A DNA stretch of 64,000 nucleotides, taken from contig CP007152.1 of assembly GCA_000831005.1 (NCBI GenBank), positions 682,001 through 746,000 of the forward strand. The letters run 5' to 3'. Positions 1 through 9,172 of the stretch are shown in pieces. Below the pieces are notes generated by a model. It saw only the letters and a program-made list of their open reading frames with translations, was not told where the DNA came from and searched no databases. How positions within the stretch are numbered: the stretch's first letter is position 1; each line of letters opens with the position of its first letter. The translations under genes and the position numbers were made by a program. The stretch comes from Marinobacter salarius (GTDB lineage Bacteria > Pseudomonadota > Gammaproteobacteria > Pseudomonadales > Oleiphilaceae).

Positions 1-80
1 AAAGCCGGTTTGAGATGGAAGATTTCCTGATTGAGCATCTGCACAATGCCCATGCTGACAAGGTAATGTCGTCGGCTTGA
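1..80 (+). CDS. 3' end of an unidentified gene (partial)
   Basis: Codons starting at base 3 read open into the window and stop with TGA at 78-80. They give about 25 residues ending in DKVMSSA, with an acidic stretch EMEDFLIEHLHNAH before it. The other two plus frames stop earlier, so this is the only frame that can carry a gene from outside the window. A strong stem-loop follows at 97-128, which fits a gene end. The tail is too short to assign a family. Confidence 0.4.
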   Translation, partial: SRFEMEDFLIEHLHNAHADKVMSSA

Positions 81-96
81 GGTGAAGGCTTGAAAC

Positions 97-128
97 CTCC
101 CCCCGATTCCAAAAGGAAATGGGGGGAG
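97..128. terminator. Stem-loop between convergent genes
   Basis: CTCCCCCC (97-104) pairs perfectly with GGGGGGAG (121-128) around a partly paired interior and an AAAA loop. It lies between the plus-strand partial gene and the minus-strand FKBP gene, so it could stop transcription from both sides. There is no long T tract, so intrinsic termination is plausible but not certain. Confidence 0.5.
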
Positions 129-150
129 TGGCCGTTGCCAAGCGGCTTAT

Positions 151-860
151 TTATTCCGGGTTGATTTCCAGAAGCTCCACGTCGAAGACAGGGTCTCGTT
201 GGGTCCGATCCTCTGGTTTCCTCCAGGCCCATAAGCCAGTTCAGAAGGAATGTAGAGTTTCGCCCTGCTGCCTTCAGGCATCAGTTGCAGTCCTTCGGTC
301 CAGCCCGGTATGACCTGGTTCAGGCCAAAGGTGACCGGCTCGCCACGCTCGCGGGAGCTGTCAAATACTTCGCCTGAGATCAACTCGCCGGTGTAGTGCA
401 CCTGTACGCGGTCTTCGGCCGTTGGCTTTTCACCATCGCCTTCTTCCAGAATTTCATATTGCAGGCCGGATTCCGTGGTTTTGACGCCGTCGCGTTTGGC
501 GTTCTCCGCCAGGAACTGTTCCCCGGCTTCTTGATTTTTCTTGGCCAGTTCTTCCGTCTGGGCCGACTCCTGCTCCTGGAGTTGGCTCTGGTAGGCCATC
601 AGGGCTTCCTGGATTTCCTCACGGCTCATTCGTGTCTGTTCTTCATCGCCGTCGTGGCCGTGCTGAATGCCTTGAAGGAATTGCTCCATTTTAAGGTTCG
701 GCAGGTCATTGCTCATTCTCTGGCCCATGACCAGGCCCATGCCGTAGCTGACTTTCTCATCCGTGGATTCCAGCGCCGGATCTTCCGGAACCGCTTCCTG
801 GGAAGAAGAACAGCCTGCCATGACACCGGCCACAGTCAGTGCGATCAGGGTTTTTCTCAT
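151..860 (-). CDS. FKBP-type peptidyl-prolyl isomerase, lipoprotein (frameshift near C-terminus)
   Basis: Envelope folding catalyst of the Mip/FkpA/FklB type. The start at 860 gives a lipoprotein signal (MRKTLIALTVAGVMAGCSSS, lipobox AGC). An FKBP N-terminal dimerisation domain follows (VSYGMGLVMGQRM), then a long helix rich in Q and E, then the FKBP domain with VHYTGELISGEVFDSS, VIPGWTEGLQLM and ELAYGPGG. A longer reading upstream of 860 would bury the signal peptide. Near base 188 the frame slips: the last ~13 residues read SSTWSFWK instead of the family ending VFDVELLEINPE. One extra G after CTG restores that ending and a TAA at 151-153, giving about 236 residues. The class is secure; which paralogue is not. 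Confidence 0.88.
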
Positions 861-965
861 TACATCGTCCTTAGTTAAGCTTGCGTTGAATGATCGGGAA
901 CGCACAAAAGGTAACGGGTTCTGTGGCCAGATGCCACTGAACATGTGTTAAGGAAGGGGGTAATC

Positions 966-1352
966 TCAACTACCGTTATTGGCCGTGTCAGGGCCGAGCG
1001 AAAAAGGTGCGCGGTAGGGCGATTGCCAATCGGTTTCCGAGTCGGACACGGGCGGGCGTACGCTCTTACTTTCAGATCGCTCTATTGCCAACGCGTTCCA
1101 GGGCCCTTGCGCAGGCGGCTTGTCAGCGTAGTGCCAGCTGCCGTCGCTGTCCCTCCATTTGAAGACGATGTCGGGCCCTTCAGTCGGAACCGGTGAGGGA
1201 ACCAAGCCCTCAAACGCGGGAATTTCCGCGTTGGTTTCGGCCTTTGCGGGTTCGCTGGTGGTTTCGGCGGGGTCATTCAGGCCGAAAAACATCAGTGCCA
1301 CCAGGACGCCGAGAGCGGGAAACGCCAGCCGGATTAGCCATTTCATCAACAT
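966..1352 (-). CDS. DUF4124-like membrane-anchored protein
   Basis: A 128-residue protein of unknown function. Residues about 3-24 form one hydrophobic segment (WLIRLAFPALGVLVALMFFG), probably an uncleaved anchor. After a Glu/Ala/Pro-rich linker comes FKWRDSDGSWHYADKPP, which resembles the short DUF4124 motif of secreted or periplasmic proteobacterial proteins. Its ATG overlaps the stop of the upstream TIGR02444 gene by 7 bases, so the two are probably co-transcribed. The family call rests on that one motif. Confidence 0.6.
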   Translation of the reverse strand: MLMKWLIRLAFPALGVLVALMFFGLNDPAETTSEPAKAETNAEIPAFEGLVPSPVPTEGPDIVFKWRDSDGSWHYADKPPAQGPWNALAIERSESKSVRPPVSDSETDWQSPYRAPFSLGPDTANNGS

Positions 1353-1876
1353 GGCTTGTTATCTCCTTCAACGAGGGTCGACAGTTCTCTGGTCAAAATG
1401 TCCAGCAAGCTGCCGGTCTCGTTATCCATTGTCTTCTCTGGTGCTGCGGCGAGCAAGTTGCTGAGGGCCAGATTGGCCGTTGTTGCCTCACCGCTGCCTG
1501 TATGTTTGTTTGAAACCAGGGCCTGATAGGCCAAGGCCAGTTCCACCCGCTCCGCTTCAAGTTCGCTACGAGCGATGCACTCTCTTACAATAGCAGTGCC
1601 GGGGTCATTCTTTGTAATGGTTTTCTTCGCTGCTCGGAGCGGCTCTGTGACTTGGCGCCGCCAGGCGGTTACCTGTGCGCTCTCAGTGCCCGGAAACAGG
1701 TTGCCTGACGTGGCCAGCCACGTTGCGCAGAGAATCCGGGTAACGCTCCAGCCACGATCCTGCAGGCCGAGACACGCCTCCCGTGCCGCAGAGGATTCCC
1801 AGAAACGACAGGCAAACCGCCACAATGGGTTTTCCGGATCTGCATCCTCCGGTATCTTGCTACCGCTACACGCCAT
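1346..1876 (-). CDS. TIGR02444 family protein (DUF2390)
   Basis: A 176-residue soluble protein. The N-terminal third carries the family pattern: ENPLWRFACRFWESSAAREACLGLQDR followed by a hydrophobic stretch with W-L (LCATWLATSG). The rest is helical, with a GDNKPC end. Function is unknown in the family as far as I know. It is divergent from the ABC-F gene with 48 bp between the two starts, and in Pseudomonas relatives this family is often found beside that ATPase (recollection). The DUF4124-like gene follows with overlap. Confidence 0.75.
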   Translation of the reverse strand: MACSGSKIPEDADPENPLWRFACRFWESSAAREACLGLQDRGWSVTRILCATWLATSGNLFPGTESAQVTAWRRQVTEPLRAAKKTITKNDPGTAIVRECIARSELEAERVELALAYQALVSNKHTGSGEATTANLALSNLLAAAPEKTMDNETGSLLDILTRELSTLVEGDNKPC

Positions 1877-1924
1877 AGGGGCCAGGCCGGTTCCTTATCA
1901 AACGTTCCTTGATACTATTACGCT

Positions 1925-3878
1925 ATGTTAACGATAACCGATCTCAGTTTACAACGAGGTGGCGTCTGGTTACTAGAAGCCGTCAACCTGACCATCCAAC
2001 CCGGCCAACGGGTAGCGATAGTGGGTGCCAATGGTGCTGGCAAGTCCAGTTTGTTCCAGTTATTGCTGGGTCAACTGCGCCGGAGCAGGGCAGTGCGTCT
2101 CTGCCCGGGGGGTGCCGAATCGCCCACATGGCTCAGGAAGTGGCCGCCTCGTCCCGCACGGCCCGGGATTTTGTGCTGGATGGCGACTATGATCTGCGAC
2201 GCATGGAGTCAGAGTTGCTGACGCCGAAGAGCGGGGTGACGATCACCGCATTGCCCGTATTCATGGCGAGCTCGACATCCATGAAGCCTGGTCTGCGCCT
2301 CGCCGCGCGGAAGCGTTGCTGAGAGGTTTGGGGTTTTCGGATGCCGACGCTGATCGGCCAGTGTCTTCGTTTTCCGGCGGCTGGCGGATACGCCTCAACC
2401 TGGCCCAGGCGTTGATGCGCCCGTCCGACCTGTTGTTGTTGGACGAGCCCACCAACCATCTGGACCTGGACGCCTGTCTTTGGCTTGAGAACTGGCTGCG
2501 GCGGTACGAGGGCACCCTGCTGTTCATTTCCCACGACCGGGACTTCATGGACCGTGTGGCGACTCACCTGGTGCATTTCGACCAACGGCGGCTGGACCTG
2601 TATACGGGTAATTACTCATCATTTGAGACCCAGCGCAGTGAGCGCATTGCCCAGCAGCAGGCCGGGTATGAGCGCCAGCAGGCAAGAATTGCCGAGATCC
2701 AGCGTTTCATCGATCGTTTTAAAGCAAAAGCCACCAAAGCCCGCCAGGCTCAGAGCCGGGTCAAAGCGCTGGAGCGCATGGAGAAAATTGCTCCGGCCCA
2801 CGTCGACTCTCCGTTCAGTTTCGAGTTTCCGGTAGCCGATAAAGTGTCCAATCCGCTGATGTCGATTCGTAACGGCTCGGCCGGTTATGGCGACGCCGTT
2901 GTGCTCGAAGGCATTAACCTGTCTCTGCTGCCGGGCAGCCGCATTGGTCTTTTGGGCCCTAACGGCGCTGGTAAGTCCACGTTGATGGATGCCCTGCGGG
3001 GGCAAAGCACCTTGCTGCGAGGTGAGCGGACCACGGGAGAACACGTGGCGATCGGTTATTTTGCCCAGCATCAGTTGGAGTCGCTGGACCTGGATGCAAG
3101 CCCGTTCCTGCACCTGCAGCGGCTGGCTCCGAAAGCCTCCGAGCAAAGTGTCCGTAATTTTTTGGGAGGCTTTGACTTTCACGGCGATGAGGCCCTGAGT
3201 GCTATCCGCTCATTCTCCGGTGGTGAAAAGGCCCGCGTGGCGTTAGCGGTGATTGCCTGGCAAAAACCCAACCTGTTGCTGCTGGACGAGCCCACCAACC
3301 ATCTGGACCTGGAAATGCGTCAGGCCCTGACCATGGCGCTACAAAACTTTGAGGGGGCGATTGTGGTGGTCTCCCACGACCGTCACCTGCTGCGCAACAC
3401 GGTCGATGACTTCTGGTTGGTGAATGAGGGGCGGGTTACGGAATACGAAGGCGACCTGGAAGACTACGAGCGCTGGTTGGCGGACCGTCGCAAGGATGAA
3501 ACCGAAGCTCCACGCCGGGAAAGTGGCGGAACCCAGACAACTGGCGATGAGGCATTGGCTGCGGATGGCGGTACCGGCGAGAACGCCGAAGATCGCAAGG
3601 CCCGAAAGCGGGCGGAAGCGGCCATTCGCCAGAAGCTTAGCCCCTACCGCAAACAACAGGGTGCGCTGGAGAACGAGATGGATCGGCTCCAGTCCACGTT
3701 GGTGACGCTGGAGCAGGAGCTTTCAGAGCCGGAACTCTATGCCGATCAGGGCAAACAGAAGCTAAAGGATCTATTGGGGCAACAAGCCACAGCAAAGAGT
3801 CGTCTGGCAGAGGTAGAAGCCGAATGGCTTGAAATCAGCGAAACGGTCGAGAGCCTCGAGGCAGAGTTAACGCCCTAG
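1925..3878 (+). CDS. yheS: ABC-F family ATPase, YheS-like (two frameshifts)
   Basis: Cytosolic ABC-F protein without membrane domain; the family acts on the ribosome. Domain 1 has Walker A GANGAGKSS (about residue 36), signature FSGGW and Walker B LLLLDEPTNHLD. A charged linker follows, then domain 2 with GPNGAGKST, FSGGEK and a second LLLLDEPTNHLD. A C-terminal coiled coil runs over the last ~100 residues. The frame slips at about 2077 (CTG then CG, one G missing) and about 2220 (CTG then AC, one G missing). With both restored the protein is about 651 residues, near E. coli YheS. The stop overlaps the stop of the convergent ppx gene. Uup is the alternative name; the linker and C-terminus fit YheS better. 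Confidence 0.88.
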
Positions 3879-5384
3879 AATTTCACCTCCAGGGTGAAAT
3901 TCTGTTTGGCCAGGTAATCCCGTTCGTTTTCAAGATCGGCCAGGGTCAGCGGGCGTTCATCCAGCCACCCTTCAGTGAATTCCAGGGCCAGACCATTGGT
4001 GGACGGGTGCAGGCGGAATTCGGGGGGCTGCTCATGATTCCGCGGATGCTGCAATAGCACTGCCAATCGAACCAGTACACACAGGTAACGCAGACGGGGA
4101 ACGTCTTCGGGGTTCAGCCCGTCGAAAATGGCGGAAGAGAACTTGCGCCGGTGTCCGCGAACCAGGGTTGCCAGATCGCGCTGAAACTGTTGACTGAAGC
4201 CGGGAAGGTCGGAATACCGCAACAGGTAGGCGCCGTGCTTGTGGTACTGGCTGTGTGAAATGGTCAGGCCGATTTCATGCAGCCGACAGGCCCAACGCAG
4301 CACCTCTTCATCAATTGCCGTGTTTAGCGCCCAGGTGTTGGCTACCTGCTTCCAGGCCGCGATGGCGGTATGCTCCACGGCGCTGCCGTGTTCCTGGTCT
4401 ACGTGATAGCGTTCCTGCAGGGCCTGTATCGTTCGTACCCTCACATCTTCGTGCTGAATCCGGCCGGCAATGTCGTACAGCAGGCCTTCCCTCAGCGCGC
4501 CGTCGGCGAACGTCATTTCCGTTATCTGCAGCGACTGGAATGCGCCCATCAAAATCGCAAACCCCGCCGGGAAAATACTTTGTCGGTCGGCGCGGACGCC
4601 CAGGTCACCGAGCTTCTCAGCCTTGCCCATATCGACCAGTCGGGTCCTGAGTTCCATCATCGCGTCCAGGGTGATGGTGCCGTCAGTGATCCTGAGGCTG
4701 GTCAACACACTGGCAATTGCTTGATCGAGCCGGATGACCCCACCGCACTTTGCCAGCCCTTGCTGCGGAAGTGCTGACGGATATTGAGCAGTTCCTGTTC
4801 GGCGTGGGTAACGGCCTTGTCCATTTGCTTGCGGGTGATCTTGCCGTCCGGAAAGTATCGGTTGCGAAACGACACGCAGCCCATGTGCAGACTTTCCAGT
4901 TCCTGGGGTTCGAAGCGCTCCCCGATAATAAACTCGGTACTGCCGCCCCCGATATCAATCACCAGGCGCCGGCCACTGTCATCCGACAGGGTGTGTGACA
5001 CGCCCAGGTAAATCAGACGGGCCTCCTCCCGGCCGGCGATGATTTCCACTGGATATCCCAGCACGTCTTCCGCCCTGGTCATGAATTCATGTGCGTTGCG
5101 CGCCACCCGCAATGCGTTGGTGCCCACCACCTGGACCGCCGCTGGTGGCATTCCCTGGAGCCTCTGGGCAAAACGGCTAAGGCAGGCCAGGGCACGTTCC
5201 TGGCGTCTTCGGTGAGGCGGTTATGACTGTCCAGCCCGGCACCGAGCTGTACCTTTTCCCCCATCTTCTCCAGGGTGCGGATTTCACCATGAACCAAGCG
5301 GGCGACCACCATGTGGAAGCTGTTGGAGCCCATGTCGATTGCAGCGAGCAGTTCTGGCGGGGTGGCGGAAGAGTTGGCCGTCAC
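3875..5384 (-). CDS. ppx: Exopolyphosphatase / guanosine pentaphosphate phosphohydrolase (two frameshifts)
   Basis: Hydrolyses terminal phosphates from polyphosphate (Ppx/GppA family, actin-like ATPase fold). Visible motifs are [16 protein letters not shown] near the N-terminus, [25 protein letters not shown] and [12 protein letters not shown]. The C-terminal half has the HD-like helical region ([20 protein letters not shown]). The frame breaks at about 5199 (AGG then AA, one G missing) and 4720 (AAG then CA, one G missing); restored length is about 503 residues, normal for the family. A GTG at 5384 with AAGGA upstream is the preferred start; an ATG 60 bases upstream (5444) is possible. It is divergent from trxA, as in Pseudomonas. 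Confidence 0.9.
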
Positions 5385-5756
5385 GTGTATTGAATTCCTT
5401 CTGCCAGGCCCTAGATAGAGGGAAGGGAGCTTGAAAGAATGCATGCCGGAAACACGGCAGCGTTCATGTAACCATTGTTGTCAGGGCGAAGGCGGACGTT
5501 AACCACCATGCCTGGGGATTACTATAAGCGATATGAGGTGTAACGCAATGGGGCGTCAACGCTCAGGGTTAGGGTAATCCGAAGTGCCGGGGTGGAACGA
5601 AGCGCTTCACATCCGCCTGACCAATCGCGTAAAGTAAGGCTTACAATAATTTAGGAAATCGGTTGCCCCAAGCCTTTTGCGGCAACTGTCAGAACAGCCA
5701 ACAGCATCGTTCAGGCGGCCAGAGCCGCTGGTGGGTGCACGAATCGGGAAACTGAA
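5385..5756. other. Intergenic region between ppx and trxA
   Basis: This 372-bp divergent region must hold promoters for both ppx and trxA. A TACAAT at about 5642 could be a -10 for trxA, but no good -35 accompanies it. A short GC hairpin (GGCGGC-CAGA-GCCGCT) lies about 35 bases before trxA. I see no convincing small gene. Confidence 0.35.
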
Positions 5757-6083
5757 ATGAGCGGAAATATTGTAAACGTTACAGATGCCTCCTTTGAGCA
5801 GGATGTGCTGCAGTCAGACGTGCCGGTGCTGGTCGACTACTGGGCAGAATGGTGCGGCCCATGCAAGATGATCGCGCCGGTTCTGGAAGAAATGGCTGAA
5901 GAGTACGAAGGCAAGCTGAAAGTCTGCAAACTGAACATCGACGAAAACGAGCAGACCCCGCCCAAATTCAACATCCGCGGCATCCCCACCCTGATGCTGT
6001 TCAAGAACGGCAACGTGGACGCCACTAAAGTAGGCGCACTGTCCAAGTCACAACTGGCCGCGTTCCTCGACAGCAACCTCTGA
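5757..6083 (+). CDS. trxA: Thioredoxin 1
   Basis: Cytosolic dithiol-disulfide oxidoreductase of 108 residues, exactly the family length. The active site WCGPCK has its cysteines at residues 33 and 36. The conserved cis-Pro region appears as [11 protein letters not shown]. It donates electrons to ribonucleotide reductase and other targets. It has its own promoter region and a strong terminator after it, so it is probably monocistronic. In Pseudomonas trxA lies next to rho; here the molybdopterin operon lies between them. Confidence 0.97.
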   Translation: MSGNIVNVTDASFEQDVLQSDVPVLVDYWAEWCGPCKMIAPVLEEMAEEYEGKLKVCKLNIDENEQTPPKFNIRGIPTLMLFKNGNVDATKVGALSKSQLAAFLDSNL

Positions 6084-6100
6084 TTGCTGCGAGTTAGCCA

Positions 6101-6138
6101 AAAACCGCCCCTGAGCAAAGGTTCACGGGCGGTTTTTT
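6101..6138 (+). terminator. Rho-independent terminator of trxA
   Basis: AAAACCGCCC (6101-6110) pairs with GGGCGGTTTT (6127-6136) over a 16-nt loop, followed by more T. It starts 18 bases after the trxA stop codon. Confidence 0.9.
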
Positions 6139-6168
6139 ATTGCCAGGCCAACAACCAATCAGGCGAGT

Positions 6169-6270
6169 AATGCCGAACACCCCTTCCGAAAATGTGCGGA
6201 GCCATGGATGGCGGAGCCCAAGCGTACACGGACGTATTCAAAGCGTTTTTCGGAAGGGGTGTTCGTCATT
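6169..6270. repeat. Long palindromic intergenic element, copy 1
   Basis: Arms 6169-6192 and 6247-6270 are complementary over 24 bases with one mismatch (core CGAACACCCCTTCCGAAAA). The 54-nt loop carries a small palindrome GCCATGGATGGC and a GAGCCCAAGCGTACACGG block. Read on the minus strand, the loop aligns with the loop of the element at 10483-10591: CCGTG, GGGCTC, a GCCATCC-TGGC core, then GCAC, in that order. The element sits between the trxA terminator and the 3' end of moaE. It looks like a member of a dispersed REP-like or non-autonomous repeat family; copy number elsewhere cannot be seen here. Confidence 0.75.
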
Positions 6271-6300
6271 GCTTGCCGTCTTGCTATGCGGCGTCGAGCG

Positions 6301-6747
6301 CTAGTCCCAGCTCTGAGTCCGATCCAAATCAGCAGCCTTCTGCTCAACCCAGTGTTCCGTGTCGCCCGTGATCTCCTTCTTCCAGAACGGCGCCGACGTC
6401 TTCAGCGCATCCATGATGAACTCACAGGCTGAAAAGGCATCTCCGCGATGGGCACTGCACACCCCTACAAACACAATCTGATCAGCCAATGCCAGCGCTC
6501 CCACCCGGTGAATAATCCGCGCGTCCCGCACATCCCAGCGACGTGAGGCTTCATGAACCAGACCCTCGATAACCTGTTCCGTCATCCCCGGATAGTGCTC
6601 CAGAAACAGCCCCGTAACGCCGTTCATGTCACCATTGTCCCGAACCAGTCCGGTAAAGGTCGCGATGGCTCCAGTACCAGAACCGCTGTTCCGAAGGGCT
6701 CGGTATTCTTCAGCAGGATCAAAATCCTGTTGCTGGACGCGGATCAC
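6301..6747 (-). CDS. moaE: Molybdopterin synthase catalytic subunit MoaE
   Basis: Transfers sulfur from MoaD thiocarboxylate to precursor Z to make molybdopterin. The 148-residue protein shows the typical MoaE blocks: TGAIATFTGLVRDNG, LEHYPGMTE, the RIIHRVGALALAD stretch, the SAHRGDAFSACEFIMDALK stretch, and the catalytic-lysine region APFWKKE. The start is GTG at 6747, just after the moaD stop at 6749. The GGAGG ribosome-binding sequence is formed by the last codons of moaD. Last gene of the operon moaB-moeA-moaD-moaE. Confidence 0.96.
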   Translation of the reverse strand: MIRVQQQDFDPAEEYRALRNSGSGTGAIATFTGLVRDNGDMNGVTGLFLEHYPGMTEQVIEGLVHEASRRWDVRDARIIHRVGALALADQIVFVGVCSAHRGDAFSACEFIMDALKTSAPFWKKEITGDTEHWVEQKAADLDRTQSWD

Positions 6748-6748
6748 A

Positions 6749-7018
6749 TCAACCTCCTGTCACCGGCGGGAAAAAGGCCACTTCATCGCCAGGCTGTAAA
6801 GCCCTGTCGGGCTTGGTCATTACCTGATTAACCGCAATCATCACCGGTTGCGCGCCGTCCAGCTGGGCCCAGTTTCCCCCTCGAGAGGCAAGGCTGTGCA
6901 GCAGTTGCCCGGCAGTCAGCCCGGGTTGGGCCTCAACCGTCAGCGTGCTTGTATCCAGTTCCTCCCTCAGACGGGCAAAGAACTTCACCGTAATAGAATT
7001 ATCCGTCGCCATGGTCAT
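6749..7018 (-). CDS. moaD: Molybdopterin synthase sulfur carrier subunit MoaD
   Basis: An 89-residue ubiquitin-fold sulfur carrier. It begins ITVKFFARLREELD and ends with the required diglycine (FFPPVTGG), which is adenylated and thiocarboxylated before sulfur transfer in the MoaD-MoaE complex. The ATG at 7018 overlaps the moeA stop as ATGA, so translation is probably coupled. Confidence 0.95.
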   Translation of the reverse strand: MTMATDNSITVKFFARLREELDTSTLTVEAQPGLTAGQLLHSLASRGGNWAQLDGAQPVMIAVNQVMTKPDRALQPGDEVAFFPPVTGG

Positions 7019-8229
7019 TCCAGCAGCTCCGCAAACGAGTAGTAGACAATAGGGTCGCCGAGGGTAATGGTCGTGTTCTCAGGTACTACAGCCAACCCTT
7101 CAGCCCAGCAGGCAGAACTCAGAACGCCGGAGCTCTGGTTAGGGTAGGCCGTGATCGTCAGGCCATCATCGCCAATGTTCTTACGGGCACGGACATACTG
7201 CCGGCGGATCGAGGGCTTCTCGGTTGAAAATCCGGCCGGGATCCGTTCACCGCGGACTGTAATACTTGTCCGACCCTGGCACGCGCGAATAAACGGCATG
7301 CCCATCACCATAAAGCTGACCAGCACGGCCACCGGGTTGCCGGGCAGGCCGAGCACCGGCGTGTCGCCAATCGTACCGAAGGCCATTGGTTTTCCTGGTT
7401 TGCTGGCAAGCCGCCACAGGGACAGGTCGCCTGATTCCTCCAGCACCGCCCGAACATGGTCTTCCTCGCCCACCGACACGCCGCCGCTGGTGATGATCAG
7501 GTCGGCCTCGGTTGCGGCCCGCTCAAGAGTGCTGCGGGTCGCGTCCCGGGCGTCCTTCAGGGCCTCACAAAGCACCACCTCGCAGCCTGCTTTCGCCAGC
7601 AATCCCAGCAGGGTGTAGCGATTGCTATTATAGATCTGTCCAGGCCCCAGTGGTTGTCCGGGGTCCACCAACTCGTCACCGGTCGTGAGAACGGCGACTT
7701 TCAGTTTTGCGTACACGGCAACGTCTGCCGTACCAATGGAGCCCAGAAGGCCCATTTCCTGGGGGCGGATCCTGGTGCCCGCTGCCAATGCCAGTTCGCC
7801 CTGAGCCAGATCCTGGCCACGGCGACGAATATTCTGGCCTTCACTGACAGGCCCATTGACGGTAATACCGTCTCCGCAAACGCTGACCCGTTCCTGCATG
7901 ATGACCGCGTCTGCACCTGAGGGGATTTCCGAACCGGTGAAAAGACGCACGGCCGTTCCGGGCTTAAGGGTAAGACGTTCTTCACCGGCCGCTGTGCGGC
8001 CAGACACCGGCAGTGGTCCCCCGCCAGCAAGATCCCCTGCACGTACGGCGTAACCGTCGACGGCGCTGTTATCCGCTGGTGGTACATCCGCCGGAACTGT
8101 GTAGTCCCGGGCCAGAACCCGGTCCAGACTATTTGTCAGTGCCACGGTTTGCGAGCGCGTGATCGGGCGCGCCTGGGCAACCAGATGGTCAATGGCTTCT
8201 TCAACGGGAGTCAGGTCAGGGCTTGTCAT
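7015..8229 (-). CDS. moeA: Molybdopterin molybdotransferase MoeA
   Basis: Inserts molybdate into adenylated molybdopterin to form Moco. The 404-residue protein begins with the helical MoeA N-terminal region (PVEEAIDHLV), then AVDGYAVRAGD. The MoCF-like domain has TTGDELVDPG, YNSNRY and TSGGVSVGEEDHV, and the loop GLPGNPVAVLV. A C-terminal beta-barrel domain IV follows. Length is normal for the family. It lies between moaB (3 bases upstream) and moaD (4-base overlap). Confidence 0.95.
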   Translation of the reverse strand: MTSPDLTPVEEAIDHLVAQARPITRSQTVALTNSLDRVLARDYTVPADVPPADNSAVDGYAVRAGDLAGGGPLPVSGRTAAGEERLTLKPGTAVRLFTGSEIPSGADAVIMQERVSVCGDGITVNGPVSEGQNIRRRGQDLAQGELALAAGTRIRPQEMGLLGSIGTADVAVYAKLKVAVLTTGDELVDPGQPLGPGQIYNSNRYTLLGLLAKAGCEVVLCEALKDARDATRSTLERAATEADLIITSGGVSVGEEDHVRAVLEESGDLSLWRLASKPGKPMAFGTIGDTPVLGLPGNPVAVLVSFMVMGMPFIRACQGRTSITVRGERIPAGFSTEKPSIRRQYVRARKNIGDDGLTITAYPNQSSGVLSSACWAEGLAVVPENTTITLGDPIVYYSFAELLE

Positions 8230-8232
8230 GGA

Positions 8233-8805
8233 TTATCGCTCCGAGCGCTCGCCAATAACCTGGTTGATCCGGCTGAGAGGCTTGTCCGGCTTGCCCAGGG
8301 CCAGGTCTGAGAAATTGCAGGGGCCGTGGCGGCTGTCTAACTGGCTGACCAGAATGCCGTTCCAGCCCGTGCGGCATGCACCTGTGGAGCCGGGCAGGCA
8401 GAAAATCACCGTGTGATTGGCCAATCCGCCAAAGGCGCGAGATTGAATAGTGGAAGAGCCAATCTCGCTGGCGGAAAGCCGGCGGAACTCCTCACCGAAG
8501 CCGTCGATGGCTTTGTCCAACAGCGGGGCGACGGCTTCCGGTGTACTATCGCGTTCATGGAAGCCGGTGCCGCCGGTGATGATCACCACGTTGATCTCCG
8601 GGTCAGCAATCCAGCCGGACATCAGCGCCCGTATGAGATAGACATCATCCGGCAGGATGCGTCGGGCAACCAGTCGGTGGCCCGCTTCAATGATGCTGTT
8701 CTCCAGGAACTTTCCTGATGAGTCTTCCCCTTCGCCACGGCTGTCGGACACCGTCAGCAGGGCGATGCTCAGGGGTTTCAGTTCGACGGTGGCGTCGATA
8801 CTCAT
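8233..8805 (-). CDS. moaB: Molybdopterin adenylyltransferase-type protein MoaB
   Basis: MogA/MoaB-fold protein that adenylates molybdopterin before MoeA acts. The 190-residue sequence has [15 protein letters not shown] near the N-terminus, [18 protein letters not shown] (the MoCF substrate loop), and [19 protein letters not shown] toward the C-terminus. A GGAG ribosome-binding site lies 6 bases before the ATG. It is the first gene of the operon. TATAAA on the minus strand shortly upstream is a possible -10, without a convincing -35. moaA and moaC are not in this window. Confidence 0.93.
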   Translation of the reverse strand: MSIDATVELKPLSIALLTVSDSRGEGEDSSGKFLENSIIEAGHRLVARRILPDDVYLIRALMSGWIADPEINVVIITGGTGFHERDSTPEAVAPLLDKAIDGFGEEFRRLSASEIGSSTIQSRAFGGLANHTVIFCLPGSTGACRTGWNGILVSQLDSRHGPCNFSDLALGKPDKPLSRINQVIGERSER

Positions 8806-8960
8806 TGATGTTCTCCAAAGTTTTTATAGGTCTGTCTAACAGTATCTCTATTGGGAATGATGAATGGAAGGGGAGACACCCGTTAGAGGGATGCAGGGTA
8901 TTTTCGGATGCCGAGGAAGGCCCCTTCAGAAGGAATTGGTTCAAAAATGCGCGACATTAC

Positions 8961-8990
8961 TTGACATTGGTACGCAAGGTGGCTGATGAT
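8961..8990 (+). promoter_or_regulatory. Possible sigma-70 promoter of rho
   Basis: A perfect TTGACA (8961-8966) is followed after 18 bases by GATGAT (8985-8990), which matches four of six bases of TATAAT. It would give a leader of roughly 175 nt before rho. The -35 is strong and the -10 weak. Confidence 0.4.
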
Positions 8991-8994
8991 CGCT

Positions 8995-9172
8995 CTTGCC
9001 CGGCGAACGGTTGTTCTTCCTGTCTCTGGCTTCAGTACCTTTCCGGACTCCATCTACACCGGTTGCTCCATCTGGCCAGCACCAAGTTCAACGTATATCC
9101 GATCAATCCGTTTAGGGGCACCCCTTTCATTTCAATATTCGTTTACTTCCATTCCTGACTATCTAACAACCT
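8995..9172 (+). promoter_or_regulatory. Pyrimidine-rich untranslated leader of rho
   Basis: The 180 bases before the rho ATG are rich in C and T and poor in G (for example TTCTTCCTGTCTCTGGCTTC and the run of TTC/TCC before the start), with little obvious secondary structure. No clear Shine-Dalgarno lies before the ATG (CTATCTAACAACCT). C-rich, G-poor unstructured RNA is what Rho loads on, and rho autoregulation by attenuation in its leader is known in E. coli. A rut site here is inference. Confidence 0.4.
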
